Positions 43,663-54,256 of a DNA stretch of 64,000 nt are shown here, one piece after another. The notes under the pieces were generated by a model. It had not been told where the DNA came from. It made no database searches and saw only the letters and a list, made by a program, of their open reading frames with translations. Both the position numbers and the translations under genes were made by a program. The stretch's first letter is position 1. Each line of letters opens with the position of its first letter. Source of the stretch: Riptortus pedestris (Eukaryota > Arthropoda > Insecta > Hemiptera > Alydidae); the NCBI GenBank assembly GCA_019009955.1, contig CM032232.1, forward strand, positions 135,994,001 to 136,058,000, given 5' to 3'.

Positions 43663-43797
43663 CAAAAGGTGGTTTTACCTCTTCAAACCGAAGTTTCGCA
43701 AGGAGAAGAAATAGTTTGGTGTTCAGCATGAACTACTCTACTTGCACACAAAGTTTCATGATGATTTTAATTTTCGGGTTCCCTAACCTCCCTTGTA
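43014..43797. mobile_element. DNA transposon/MITE with ~125-bp terminal inverted repeats
   Basis: Left end AAGGGTTAGAGAACCCGAAA ... AAACTTTGTGTGCAAATAGT ... GGGGTAAAATCTGC (to about 43135). It is mirrored by the right end from about 43667 (GGTGGTTTTACCTC ... CTACTTGCACACAAAGTTT ... TTTTCGGGTTCCCTAACCTC). The tip holds its own small palindrome (GGGTT..AACCC). The ~530-bp interior is AT-rich with no ORF, so it is non-autonomous. The target duplication is unclear and the superfamily cannot be named. Confidence 0.65.
43636..43663. repeat. Poly(T) tract
   Basis: A run of about 28 T residues inside the inverted-repeat element. Length may vary or be misassembled. Confidence 0.8.
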
Positions 43798-43839
43798 AGT
43801 GTTAACCAGACGCCTTATCTATAAGTTACAATTATTTTC

Positions 43840-44700
43840 TAGAGAAGGCGGATCTAATAAAAGAGATGGACTAACCAGAACACCGTTCATGAGATAATTT
43901 ATAATGTGTATCGGTTGTACATATGTATGTAAAGAGTTAATATTTTAACTCCATGCATTCTGAAATGGTAGAAACGTTGAGACACTGTTCCACAGTCTGT
44001 TATCAGGGCAGCTCATCTCTCATCCCATGTGACTTCAGACATTTGGCGGGAAGAACGTGTACGATATGACCGCTCCGTGTGCGATATCATTGCATGAACA
44101 ATACTCCAGATAAGATCCAGAGATCCCTAAATGGGCAGCGCGGGACGCCACGATCCAGGGCCCTGCAGCGTGCGCACTGCAAATAGTTTCACATGTAGAC
44201 ACGGGATGTTTCTCATTATGAAGAAACGAGTCGTCATGATCGGCCGCCGATGATCGGGGGTTTATCGGGATTAGCATGCTCGTTAGAAGGTAACGAATGG
44301 GGAGTATCGCCCACCTCAAACCCCCAGAGATAAGGGATCTCATCCAGAGATAATATCGTCCTTCTCCCGCGACTTGGATTCCGATCTGGAATACGGCCAA
44401 TCCTCCTCCATCAAGATGTAGTAACGAGTCGCCCCGGCGATCTCTATCTGGATCAGCTCCCGATCAGAACCAGTCAGCTGGTGTTTACCAGTCCCACGAG
44501 TCTGAATTGCATTAGCGAGCAAGGGTGTTATTGCTTCAACGAGAACATTAATGCCTAAGACAGCCAAGTCGTCGTGATTAAACAGCTTTAGAGCAAACCA
44601 AAGCAGTAACTTATCCACTTTTAACTTATTTTCGATAGGAGCTCGGCCTAAGATTTCTAATCTAAACAGATCATGTAATACCACAGCATCCTACATATGC
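43840..44700. other. Unique low-repeat island with two unrecognised minus-strand frames
   Basis: The most GC-balanced part of this half of the window. Frames at 44035-44400 (121 codons) and 44340-44684 (114 codons), both minus and overlapping, show no known domain, although the second reads like ordinary protein (e.g. LLLWFALKLFNHDDLAVLGI). An exon or an old coding relic cannot be excluded. GATCGGCCGCCGATGATCGG at 44238-44257 is a notable near-palindrome. Confidence 0.35.
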
Positions 44701-45512
44701 TTGTATATTTTACTTTCTATTAAATGCCAGAACGATAAATCCTTCATCTATTTGAGTGCCAAGACATTTTTTTGTCCCGTAGAAATGAATAGAAGGTTCC
44801 GGAAGGGTCCAAGCAATAAAACATCCATAAAATCCTTAACGTCTAGCAGACATTTTATGAAACTATGAAATTGAAATATATGGGGCATATTTTACTATAT
44901 AAATTACTAGATCTTCTGTCATAAATGGTAAATAAATTACGTGGACAGAAAATTTGATATGACAAAAAGATTTACCTTCTTTACACAGCAAGCAAAGTTT
45001 ATTTAATAAGTTCTAAAAGTTTTCTAAATTTCCATCCATTTATAACTAAACCCACTGACAACTGATACTGGCAAAATGCTGGAAAATAAACATGGAAAAA
45101 TTTGGAACATTTTTAGTTAGTGGTTTCCAGTGATTTGACCTGAATAGAATAGTTCGAGGGTCGTTATTGTAACAATTGTCATTCATTGTTACATCTATTT
45201 TCTCTAGTATATTCCTTTCACCAGTCTTGTTTATGATCCTACGCCAAATAAAGAGAAATGTTTTTAATTCCTACTCAAAAGAATTTCAAATTTTTAGGTA
45301 AGATCTTCGACCACCGACTAACCGGGATTCCTCACATGAAATACATTAAAAATAAGCGTAATGGGTCATTAAACATAATGAAAACAAAATAACGGGACGG
45401 GGCACAATAGCGCCATCTATTGCAAAGCTAAATAATAAATAGCCCATTTACTCCTAAGATCGCTTTACAATAACGGATGCATCATTTTCTCTGCTGCTCA
45501 ACCATGGGTTTT
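44701..45512. other. AT-rich unassigned DNA
   Basis: No repeat homology, tandem structure or coding signal noticed. Confidence 0.4.
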
Positions 45513-45630
45513 AGCAGATTTTCCTTAAGGGAAATCAGCTATTGAGGTCGTACTCATGATGTGAGTTTCGAAAAATTTCTTCAAATGTCCATCGATCCTA
45601 CCCAGGAGATGACGAAAATGAGGTCCGTTC

Positions 45631-45697
<67 letters not shown>

Positions 45698-46261
45698 TAT
45701 AGTTGTCTCTTAACGCTCTAGCGGTCGTAATTTTTGTTTGATCGTTACCAAACTCAGAATTTAATCGTTTTATGTAAAAAGAATGATCAAATTCGTTAAT
45801 GGCTGAAATCGGACCAGTGGGGGCTTAGAGGGGGGATTTTTGAAAATTCAAAATATCTCCGTTATTATGCGTCGGATCGAAAAATTGTATAGAATTAGAC
45901 AAGAATCATATTGCAAATTAAATTTACTATAAATATTGTTCTATACATTTATTCTGTATCTTGAATATTATCCGAGATATTTGCATTTGTATTCTGCGTG
46001 TGGTCACCAGTAGGCTATGTTCGGACTTTCCGCCGAGAGCTCTGGCGGGCGTTTCCTTAACTATTCGTCCCTCCTGAATAGGTTTAGAGGTTAGGTTAAC
46101 TGTTTTTTGGGGCTAGAAACTACTGGGTTATTACGCCCTAAATAATGTTTTAGGTTTAGCGGTTTCTTACTACTACAGTTGTTATTAGGCAGATTTGTCT
46201 AATGTAAAACTTCACATGGGAAATCTGCTTAGTTTACGCAGCCCCTGCGTGACGGACTTTT
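45513..46261 (+). mobile_element. HINE-like element, subfamily A, complete
   Basis: Tip AGCAGATTTTCCTTAAGGG after TTTT, (TA)n at about 45636-45701 with one GTA interruption, core lacking most of the G run (GTGGGGGCTTAGAGGGGGG), subfamily A segment (TGGGTTATTACGCCCTAAAT) and perfect 3' hairpin. Length about 749 bp. Confidence 0.85.
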
Positions 46262-46765
46262 ACGTATGATTGATTCGGTTGACTAAATTGGTCGCAGAAA
46301 TACGAGTATATCAACTTCATTCACATTCAGCTCAGAGTAAAAAGCGTGTGTGCTGATATTTGGTCTATATCAAAAAGAGAACAGTAAAAACGAAATCTAC
46401 TAGATAGAAAATATCATTTGGAATTAAATGTTGATGCAGAGTTCTACTGAAGAGTAACTGAGAATTCCTGCAATATTTGTAGTTGGAAATTTAATAGCTG
46501 CACATCAATTGAGCGTTGTAAGCGTTTTATGCAAAAACTAGAGAACAAGATCGTTTACATCTAAAATCGGACAGGAGGGTTTTATAGGAGGAATTTTTAA
46601 ATTCCGTCTAGACGGACCGAAAGACTGTATGGAAGCAGTGCTTTTGTAAATGCAATTGCCTACGAATGTTGTTATATACATTTATTCTTAATCTTGAATA
46701 TTTACCGACATATATGCATTTTTTAGTTTTCGGTTTTCAATATCCCTTACTCATATCATGATAAC

Positions 46766-47562
46766 TGTTGGGGCGTGCGGTTAGCTTTTGCGGTAATAAT
46801 AGAAAATGTCGGCACCAAAATGTTTTGGCGGGAAGCTTTTTAAAGGCGAGAATAAGAGAGAGCATTAGACTGAACCATTTTGTATTTCTAGTGGAAAGAT
46901 GAGGGGAAATAACACAAATAACTATTTGAGTTCTCCTAAGAATCAAGTATATTGAATTGATTAAAACTACATATAATACACGTTATAAATAGAGGTTGAG
47001 CAAGAAACAGAAAGAACTTAACTTTATAAACTAATTTAGCGGCAATATAAATATATACATAGAATAAGCGATAGGTCCTATATTGTGTGAGTACTCATTT
47101 GATAATTTGCGCAAATAATGCTAGCATTATTAAAATAGGCACCTGCGGGAAACGAATACGTTCCTAGAAGTGGAGTCCTCCTCCGTTGCTATTTTCTGTG
47201 TTCCGTAGAAGATCCGACGTCCAGCCGGTTGCGGCGATCAGCACAGGATGGCAGCTTTGCAGGAGATGAAAAACTTAATGTAACTCTATCACGGGTGAAT
47301 TCCAACTGCGCGGTTATCTATGAAGCGGTTTTCTATGAAGGGGTTATCTGTAGTGGAGGGAGAGGGGCAAGGCCCCACTGACCGTAGAAACGACACCAGC
47401 GAGCGTCTAAGACCAACTGACTTATCCTTGTAACTAGCCGATGCCTTCTCTAGCTGCAAAGTAGTTTCCGCTGTAGGCCATAGCCTTGGTGATCTGCATA
47501 TGTGTGGCGGGTTTGTGAACTCAGCGAGCGCGGGAGATTCAAATTTAAATGACGATTGAACA
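46766..47562 (+). mobile_element. Solo LTR of an LTR retrotransposon
   Basis: 797 bp running from TGTTGGGGCGTGCGG to GACGATTGAACA, i.e. TG...CA with short inverted tips TGTT/AACA. It is flanked by a perfect 5-bp target duplication ATAAC (46761-46765 and 47563-47567). Removing it restores the HINE segment CATGATAACAATAAGCTGTT. No internal coding region, primer-binding site or second LTR is present, so it is the product of LTR-LTR recombination. Composition is clearly less AT-rich than its host. The superfamily (BEL/Pao or Gypsy) cannot be fixed without internal sequence; strand is inferred from the TATA box. Confidence 0.8.
46984..46992 (+). promoter_or_regulatory. TATA box of the solo LTR
   Basis: TATAAATAG in the context ACACGTTATAAATAGAGG lies 218 bp into the LTR, a usual place for the U3 promoter. 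If still active it would start transcription near 47015 and read into the flanking HINE-like DNA. Confidence 0.5.
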
Positions 47563-48020
47563 ATAACAATAAGCTGTTATAACATAAACCTCTCTGTTTT
47601 AATTGTAAATACCAAATATTGTTTTCATGAAACCTATATTATGCGAGACACATGCAAATTCTTTGTGCGATCATGATATCAATTAAGGTATAGTATTATA
47701 GTCTTGTCTCGCAAACGTTCATTTCGTATATAAAATACTCGATATTTAACAGCTTCGGTCAACGCGATTTGGTAGATCTGCGCTATTATGAATCGAATCG
47801 GAAAATGTTATAGAACCTATCTTGAAATATTAATGCTTTAAAATTGTCGTTCTATGCATTTATTCCAATATTCTATGCATATACTCAAATATTAAGCGAG
47901 TAATTCGTACTTTCTGGTTCTTATTCTAAATATATGGTGAGATTAATAGTGTGCTATTTCATTACGTGAGCAATCTGCTTAGTTGACACAGACCATGCTT
48001 GGCGGACTTTTTTTGTTCAT

Positions 48021-48557
48021 TTTAGGGAAAATATATTTAAAAATTCTGCATTGTTACTTGAGAATTAATGGAAATTCTCAAGATGTTTAATGTAGTAAGA
48101 CTTTTTTTTTTTGAGTACTTAGCTTTTCTGCTCCTGGCGTTAACAATTTACCCATTATGATAGAAAATGGATTTTACATTTTTTTTTTTTAGTTTTGTAT
48201 ATAAAATGTACTTAGAAAGCTTTAAGTGGTCGCTAATCTTCTCTAAGAATTTCCTCTTGCCCGGAAGGGAGGCGGACTGCCGAGTATGGTTGGAGGTGTA
48301 GATAGATGTGTCCTATGGTTGATGGTTGTTCCTACTCGCTGGGTAATGCGCCCATAGCTCACGATAAGCCCTCCACCTACCTGCTTTGGCGCACGCCGCG
48401 CAATAATCTGGATATCCAGCAGGAGTGGTGAATATCAAACAGGTGGCCTGGAAACCAGCTCCACTCCCATATCGGGATATTCCTGGCTTCCTACAATGCC
48501 TGTAACGCGAATAAGGACAAAAAGTAATATTACCGTTTTACCATATTTCATTAAGAC
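48021..48557. other. Unassigned DNA
   Basis: T-rich at the left, with a balanced part at 48240-48500 (GCGCACGCCGCGCAATAATC, GCCCGGAAGGGAGGCGGACT). No repeat homology or ORF of note. Confidence 0.35.
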
Positions 48558-49590
48558 AAAGTCCGTCACGCAGGGGCTGCGTAAACTAAGCAGATTTCCC
48601 ACGTGAAGTTTTACAATAGAGAAATCTGCATACTGGGTAACACACCACCACCGTGATTAAATACAAACGATAATGAGAAATCTTTCAGTTAATTAAAATA
48701 AATTCCCAACTGAAACGGATTCTGAATTGTAAAAATAATTTATATTTTAATAACTGGAATTTTAGTAGTCCAAGAACTAAAGAGGGGGGGGCGGATGAAC
48801 AGAACGTATTTGCATAAATCTCACAAAGGGAAGGTTAGAAACGTCAGTTAAGGTTAGAAGAAGCTTCTACCTGAGCCGATCAGTTACGGAAATGGCCGAC
48901 CTAATCCGAACTATACCGCTAACCACAGACTTCATAAAAATGCAAATATCTCGGTTAATATTCAAGATAGAGAGTAAATGTTTATAACAATATTTATAGT
49001 AAATTTAATTTTCAATAAGATTAGTTTCATACAATTTTTCGATCCGATGCATAATAACGGAGATATTTTGAATTTTCGAATATCCCCCCTCTAAACACAT
49101 AACAATAGTTCTAACATAATATAACAACTGCAGTATAATAATTATAATATAGTTCAACAAACAAAAGATAACATACTATAGATATAGAAAACATAAGGCG
49201 GTGACCCTGCTGTGTAAACAAAACAAGGGAGGTTACTATAACCCTAGTCCTAAGTGCAATAGTTATGTGTAATAGTTTTTAAGTATCTTTAGTCTTGGTA
49301 AGTAATAATAGAAAAAACACCCCCTTTTACACTCTAGTTTAATAACAATGTGCAATATTATAAAGTAGTACCTGTAATTTTACAGCCCTGAAGAAGAGAA
49401 AATAAAGATTCTCGAAATATCGGCATAAACTAAGATTTTTTCACCAAAATTGACCAAAACTCCAAAAAGAATAACAACACCATATATAATTTTGAACGGA
49501 CCTCATTTTCGTCATCTCCTTGGTAGGATCGATGGAAATTTTCCGAACATCTCTTCATGAGTACTACCTCAACCTGCTACAAATGTACAG
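48558..49590 (-). mobile_element. HINE-like element, subfamily B, with a Penelope-like insertion
   Basis: Full 3' end (AAAGTCCGTCACGCAGGGGC), B segment (TAGTCCAAGAACTAAAGAGG) and core to CCCCCTCTAAACACATAAC at about 49098. The inserted repeat follows. The leader resumes at 49488 (TATATAATTTTGAACGGACC) and runs to CTTCATGAGTACTACCTCAA. The tip palindrome is lost. The stretch between core and microsatellite is deleted. Confidence 0.65.
49098..49485 (+). mobile_element. Penelope-like repeat in or at a HINE microsatellite
   Basis: Same family as 20154-20440: GGTGACCCTGCTGTGTAAAC, CAAGGGAGGTTACTATAACC, CCTGAAGAAGAGAAAATAAA, GATTCTCGAAATATCGGC, ending AACAACACC directly before ATATATAATTTTGAACGG. 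As at 20154 the AACAACACC end faces the (TA) side of the host element, so both insertions have the same target context and orientation relative to it. Confidence 0.55.
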
Positions 49591-50455
49591 TACGACCTGC
49601 TAAAATCGATGGAACTCATCAGGTGTCTAAATCGAAAGGAACTAATGAAAATTATACATTTCCAAACCCCATTTCCACTGTGGCGTCCACGGACGAACCT
49701 AACCCGGAACTCGGCCAGTAAGCCCGGGAGCTGAAGAGCCATACATGATTCCAGATCTAATAGCAGGCTATCACCTCCAATGAAGAGATAATTGTAAACC
49801 AGACAGTGGAGTTAGTTTGAGGCAAACAGCTGGCATCTAATCGCCAGTCCGACTGATGGGAATTACTCCCAGAAATAAATTAAATATAAATCTCGCCAAG
49901 GTTTTTATTACAGCCGGTGGTAATTGACTATTTCAAGGGGTTAATCAAATCAGTAATTGATTTTCTCATGATTGATAGATTATCTTCAGCCCGGAATAAG
50001 AAGCGTTCAGCAAAATGAGTTCTTTCGGAGATTAGTTAAAAGTATATATTAGCATCCTCTCATATTCCAATGCATGCCACGCAGGAGCTGCGTGAAGTAT
50101 CAGATTTCTGACCTAATGTTGAAGGAACACCCTGATAACCTTATCAGGCATCCTTTTCTGAATTTATGTCTTTCTAAAAACACTACGTCAAACATACTCC
50201 ATGTTTTATCGGGGTATATGTTATGCAGTGATGACATTTTCATTAGACCATTAAAAGTGAAAATTCCAATAATATCATTGGATTGAAAATTTTATAAATT
50301 AAACAGCTCCGCATTGTAATTTTCAACAATTATTTTCTCCAACTCGAAGACTAAGGAGTATTCTTCAGGTTCAGTCTCCAGTACACACCTTCTGGCATGA
50401 ACAAGGTGACCCAACTCTCAAATCGTATTAATAATGGGCTAATATATTGTGGAAC
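49591..50455. other. Unique low-repeat island with clustered TAATTG-type sites
   Basis: 49640-50000 holds TAATTG at 49789, 49921 and 49954, TTAATCAAATCA at 49941 and ATGATTGATAGAT at 49968. These are homeodomain-type core sites within 200 bp. At 50077-50110 CACGCAGGAGCTGCGTGAAG is a decayed HINE hairpin. A 70-codon frame at 50074-50286 has no domain. Enhancer function is only a hypothesis. Confidence 0.4.
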
Positions 50456-51240
50456 GTCTTATTCCTTGATTAAATGAACCTTTACAATATGAGATACATG
50501 CAAATATGTTCGACGTGACGTCATCAATAATGATAATATTTTTTAGAGGCCGCAATATACAATAGTTAATAATACCATTCTCAGAATGTAAACAATTCAT
50601 AAGTAGCAAAAGATGAAATTTGTTTATTGTTGTAATTGGAATAGGAGGAGGGGATAAAAATCAAATAAAAATAAAAACTCGATTGCTGATTAAATTTAAA
50701 AAAAAATTGAAGTGGTACCATTATTTCTTAGTTATATAATAAATATTATAATGGTTTTATGTACTATTTTTTTTTTTTTATACGATTTCTCAAATTTGAA
50801 ATTTAAGCTAGTTAGTTTATTTTTTTCCTGCCTTCAGTAAAGGGGGAAAGTAAAAATTTCAATATATTTCCGTTGTTAAGAGACAAATCGAAAAACCACA
50901 TATAACCAATCTCTTTCCACATTAACATTTGAACAAATGTTCTTCTGTATCATTTTTCTCTTTCTGCTATATTAATCGAGATATTTGGCTTCTTTTTTTT
51001 CCCCCAACCTTCAGTAAACCTCACTTCAACAATAAGGAAATATATAATGAATCGTCTTATTCAAATCATAAATACTAAATATAGTTTGTTTATTATGAGA
51101 TGTATATTCAAATTCGTTGGATGATGGAGTCATTAATTAAGATTTTACATTCTTCACATCAAAATGTTTATTTAATCTATACAAAACTCGATATTAAACC
51201 GTTTCATTGAAAATTAAAGATCATATTCTTCCAGGAAAGA
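50456..51240 (+). mobile_element. Degenerate HINE-like cores, no termini
   Basis: AGATACATGCAAATATGTTC, then near 50860-51000 AATATATTTCCGTTGTTAAG, ACCAATCTCTTTCCACATT and ATATTAATCGAGATATTTGG follow core order. A further core start appears at about 51165 (AACTCGATATTAAACCGTTT). Old subfamily E material with tandem cores. Confidence 0.45.
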
Positions 51241-51355
51241 GTACCTTCAGAGGCACCGAGGAATAAACGCATTGTAAAGGAAAACAAGCCTAGTGTGCAC
51301 ATCCAGAATGAGCACATTCTTGAGTGGCTGAAATCGAACTCAACAGGAATTAAAC

Positions 51356-51881
51356 AAAGTCCGTCACGCAGGGGCTGGGTAAACTAAGCAGATTTCCCAC
51401 GTGAAGTTTTACAATAGAGAAATCTGCCTAATAACAACAGTAGTAGTAAGAAACCTCTAAACCTAAAACATTATTTAGGGCGTAATAACCCAGAAGTTTC
51501 TAGCCCCAAAACACAGTTAACCTAACCTCTAAACCTATTCACGAGGGACGAGTAGTTATGGAAATGGCCGCCAGAGCTCTCGGCGGAAAGTCCGAACTTA
51601 GCCTACTGGTGATCATACGCAGATTACAAATGCAAATATCTCGGTTAATATTCAAGATAGAGAATACATGCATATAACAATATTTATAGTAAATTTAATT
51701 TGCAATCCGATGCATAATAACGGAGATATTTCGAATTTTTGAAAATACCCCCTCTAAACCCCCCCTCCCACTGGTCCGATTTCAGCCGTTAACGAACTTG
51801 ATCTTCCTTTTTACATAAAACGATTAAATACCGAGTTTGGTGACGATTAAACAAAAATTGCGACCGCTAGAGTGTTAACAG

Positions 51882-51945
<64 letters not shown>

Positions 51946-52065
51946 TTGAACGGACCTCATTTTCGTCATCTCCTGGGAAGGATCGATGGACATTTGAAGA
52001 AATTTTTCGAAAATCGCGTCATGAGTACGACCTCAATAGCTGATTTCCCTTAAGAGAAATCTGCT
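51356..52065 (-). mobile_element. HINE-like element, subfamily A, complete
   Basis: AAAGTCCGTCACGCAGGGGC at the left, subfamily A segment (TATTTAGGGCGTAATAACCC), core with a 23-bp deletion after TTTAATTTGCAA, (TA)n at 51893-51942, and tip CCCTTAAGAGAAATCTGCT. About 710 bp. It lies tail-to-tail with the copy at 52192, 126 bp away. Confidence 0.82.
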
Positions 52066-52191
52066 AAAAAGAAGAGGTGGGGAGGAGGTGTAAAATTCAA
52101 AATGCTTCCATTATTTTGAGTTGTCGGATCGAAAAATATTATAAAGCCAACAAATGGTGCTTCTCCAATTGTTGTCCTATAGTTTTTTTTT

Positions 52192-52316
52192 AGCAGATTT
52201 CCCTTAAGGGAAATCAGCTATTGAGGTTGTACTCATGACGCGTTTTTCGAAATTTTTCTTCAAATGTCCATCGATCCTACCCAGGAGATGACGAAAATGA
52301 GGTCCGTTCAAAACTG

Positions 52317-52347
<31 letters not shown>

Positions 52348-53169
52348 CTGTTAACGCTCTAGCGGTCGCAATTTTTGTTTGATCGTTACCGAACTCGGAA
52401 TTTAATCGTTTTATGTAAAAAGCAAGATCAAGGTCGTTAATGGCTGAAATCGGACCAATGGGAGGGGGGGGGTTAGAGGGGGGATTTTTGAAAATTCGAA
52501 ATATCTCCGTTACCATAGGTCGGATCGAAAAATTGTATATAACCGATCTTATTGAAAATTAAATTTACTATAAATATTGTTATATACGTTTATTCTCTAT
52601 TTTGAATATTAACCGAGATATTTGCATTTTTCAGTTTTCAGCAAACCGCCACTTCGACTCATGTTACGTAAACAATACTCTGCTACATAATAAATCACAT
52701 TATTGGAAGTTTAAATACCAAAAATTGTATTCAAGAGACCTTTATTATACGAGATACATGCAAATATGCCCTGCTGACTCCCCCCCCCATCTTAAAGTTT
52801 TGGACTACTAAAATTTTATTGATCGAGATAACAATGATTCAGACTCATTATTAATTACAGTACTAGATATAGTTAATAGTTCTCAATAAAATAATGTGTT
52901 ATATTTTGATATATTTCAGTAATTGTTTTTCGTTCCGGTGTGAGGCAGAGGTTAGGTTAGAAATGTAAATAAACGGGTCGGCCCCCGTTTGTTTACATTT
53001 CTAACCTAACGCTTCCTGTCGGCAGGTTATTGAAATTGGTTGAAACATTTCTTATTTCCGTATGTATTTATTCACGATGTTGTTGTGTTAGCAGTATGTA
53101 TATTTATCTATTACTAAACATCACGTGGGAAATCTGCTTAGTTTACGCAGCCCCTGCGTGACGGACTTT
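52192..53169 (+). mobile_element. HINE-like element, subfamily C, complete
   Basis: Tip after nine T residues, (TA)n at 52315-52343, G run near 52456, C-type 3' segment with CTGCTACATAATAAATCACA, a C run near 52787 and an imperfect inverted pair, GAGGTTAGGTTAGAAATGTAA versus TTACATTTCTAACCTAACGC (52948-53013). Then a perfect hairpin with GACGGACTTTC. That inverted pair is an extra feature compared with other C copies. Confidence 0.82.
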
Positions 53170-53179
53170 CATTAACTGA

Positions 53180-53350
53180 AATATTAAGCGACTTATTCAT
53201 GCTTTCTTTTTTACAGCATTAATTAAACCCCCACTTCAGTACTTAGGATTTATACTTAGAAATAGGGAATAGGTGAGATGCGATCACTAGTATGACCTAC
53301 TAGCACGCAGGAAATCTGCATAGTTTACGCAGCCAATGCGTGACGGCTTG
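53180..53350 (+). mobile_element. HINE-like 3' fragment
   Basis: Old E-type end (CTGAAATATTAAGCGACTTA, ACCCCCACTTCAGTACTTAG), finishing CAGGAAATCTGCATAGTTTA-CGCAGCCAATGCGTGACGGC. One side of the hairpin loop is changed but the stem remains mostly paired. Confidence 0.55.
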
Positions 53351-53377
53351 ACGAGTAATATTGTTGAATTTTCTATT

Positions 53378-53495
53378 AGCAGATTTCCCTTAAGGGAACT
53401 CAGCTATTGAGGTCGTATTCATGACGCGAGTTTTGAAACATTTCCTCAAATGTCCATCGATCCTACCCAGGAGATGACGAAAACGAGGTCCGTTA

Positions 53496-53551
<56 letters not shown>

Positions 53552-53952
53552 TTGTCTGTTAACGCTCTAACTGTCGCAACTTTTGTTTCATCGTTACCAA
53601 ACTCCATATTCAATCGCTTTATGTAAAAAGAAAGATAAAGTACGTTAATGGCTGAAATCGGACCTGTGAGAAAGAGGGTTTACAGGTGGGATTTTTGAAA
53701 ATTCGAAATATCTTCGTTATTATACGTCGGATTGAAAAATGGTATAGGAGCAATCTTATTGCAAATTAAATTTACTATAAATATTGTTCTACACATTTAT
53801 TCTCTATCCTGAATATTAACCGAGATATCTGCGTTTGCATTGTGTGTGTGGTCGGTAGTTCGGCCGTTTCCGTAACTGTTCGTCACTCGTGAATTGGTTT
53901 ACTGATTCGCTACTACTACTGTTATTGGTAAGCAGATTTCTCTATTGTAAAA
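53378..53952 (+). mobile_element. HINE-like element, subfamily F, lacking the 3' hairpin
   Basis: AGCAGATTTCCCTTAAGGGAACTC tip, (TA)n at 53502-53548, core, F segment (CGTGAATTGGTTTACTGATT) up to GCAGATTTCTCTATTGTAAAA. Here the sequence changes and GGGAAATCTGC and the hairpin are absent, so it is 3' truncated or interrupted. Confidence 0.7.
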
Positions 53953-54094
53953 AATTTACCATTTCATTAAACCACAGCTTCATTTTATCATAAATTCATA
54001 ATTAATTTGGCTTTTTTTTATTGAAATATCGAATGCCATAACTAACAAATAAAAAAGGCAGTTAATTGGCTCTGTCAATTAAAAATGAGATTTC

Positions 54095-54256
54095 TCACAA
54101 GTATATTTGCATTTATCTCAAAACGTAAAATTCCATGAACAATTTTGGTATTTAGGCTTCTCGTCATCTCCGGGGTTGGATCGATGGACATTCGAGGATT
54201 TAAAAAAAAAAATCGCGTCATGACTACGATCTCAATAGCTGAATAGCAGATTCAAT
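54095..54256 (-). mobile_element. HINE-like element with internal deletion
   Basis: CATTTATCTCAAAACGTAAA, TTTGGTATTTAGGCTTC (subfamily E segment) is joined directly to TCGTCATCTCCGGGGTTGG and the leader and tip (CATGACTACGATCTC ... AATGGAAATCTGCT). Core and microsatellite are missing. Confidence 0.5.

Larger units (their letters stand above)
46490..48020 (+). mobile_element. HINE-like element, subfamily E, interrupted by a solo LTR
   Basis: Decayed core from about 46490 (GCGTTTTATGCAAAAACTAG, TTTTATAGGAGGAATTTTTA), broken at 46765 by the LTR and resuming at 47563 with AACAATAAGCTGTTATAACA. A second core follows from about 47725. The 3' end is mutated (GCTTAGTTGACACAGACCAT-GCTTGGCGGACTTTTTTT). 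The tip and leader are lost. Confidence 0.6.

Noticed and set aside
51515..51545. Telomere-like CTAACCTAACC stretch
   Set aside because: Only two units, and it is a constant part of the subfamily A 3' segment in several copies.
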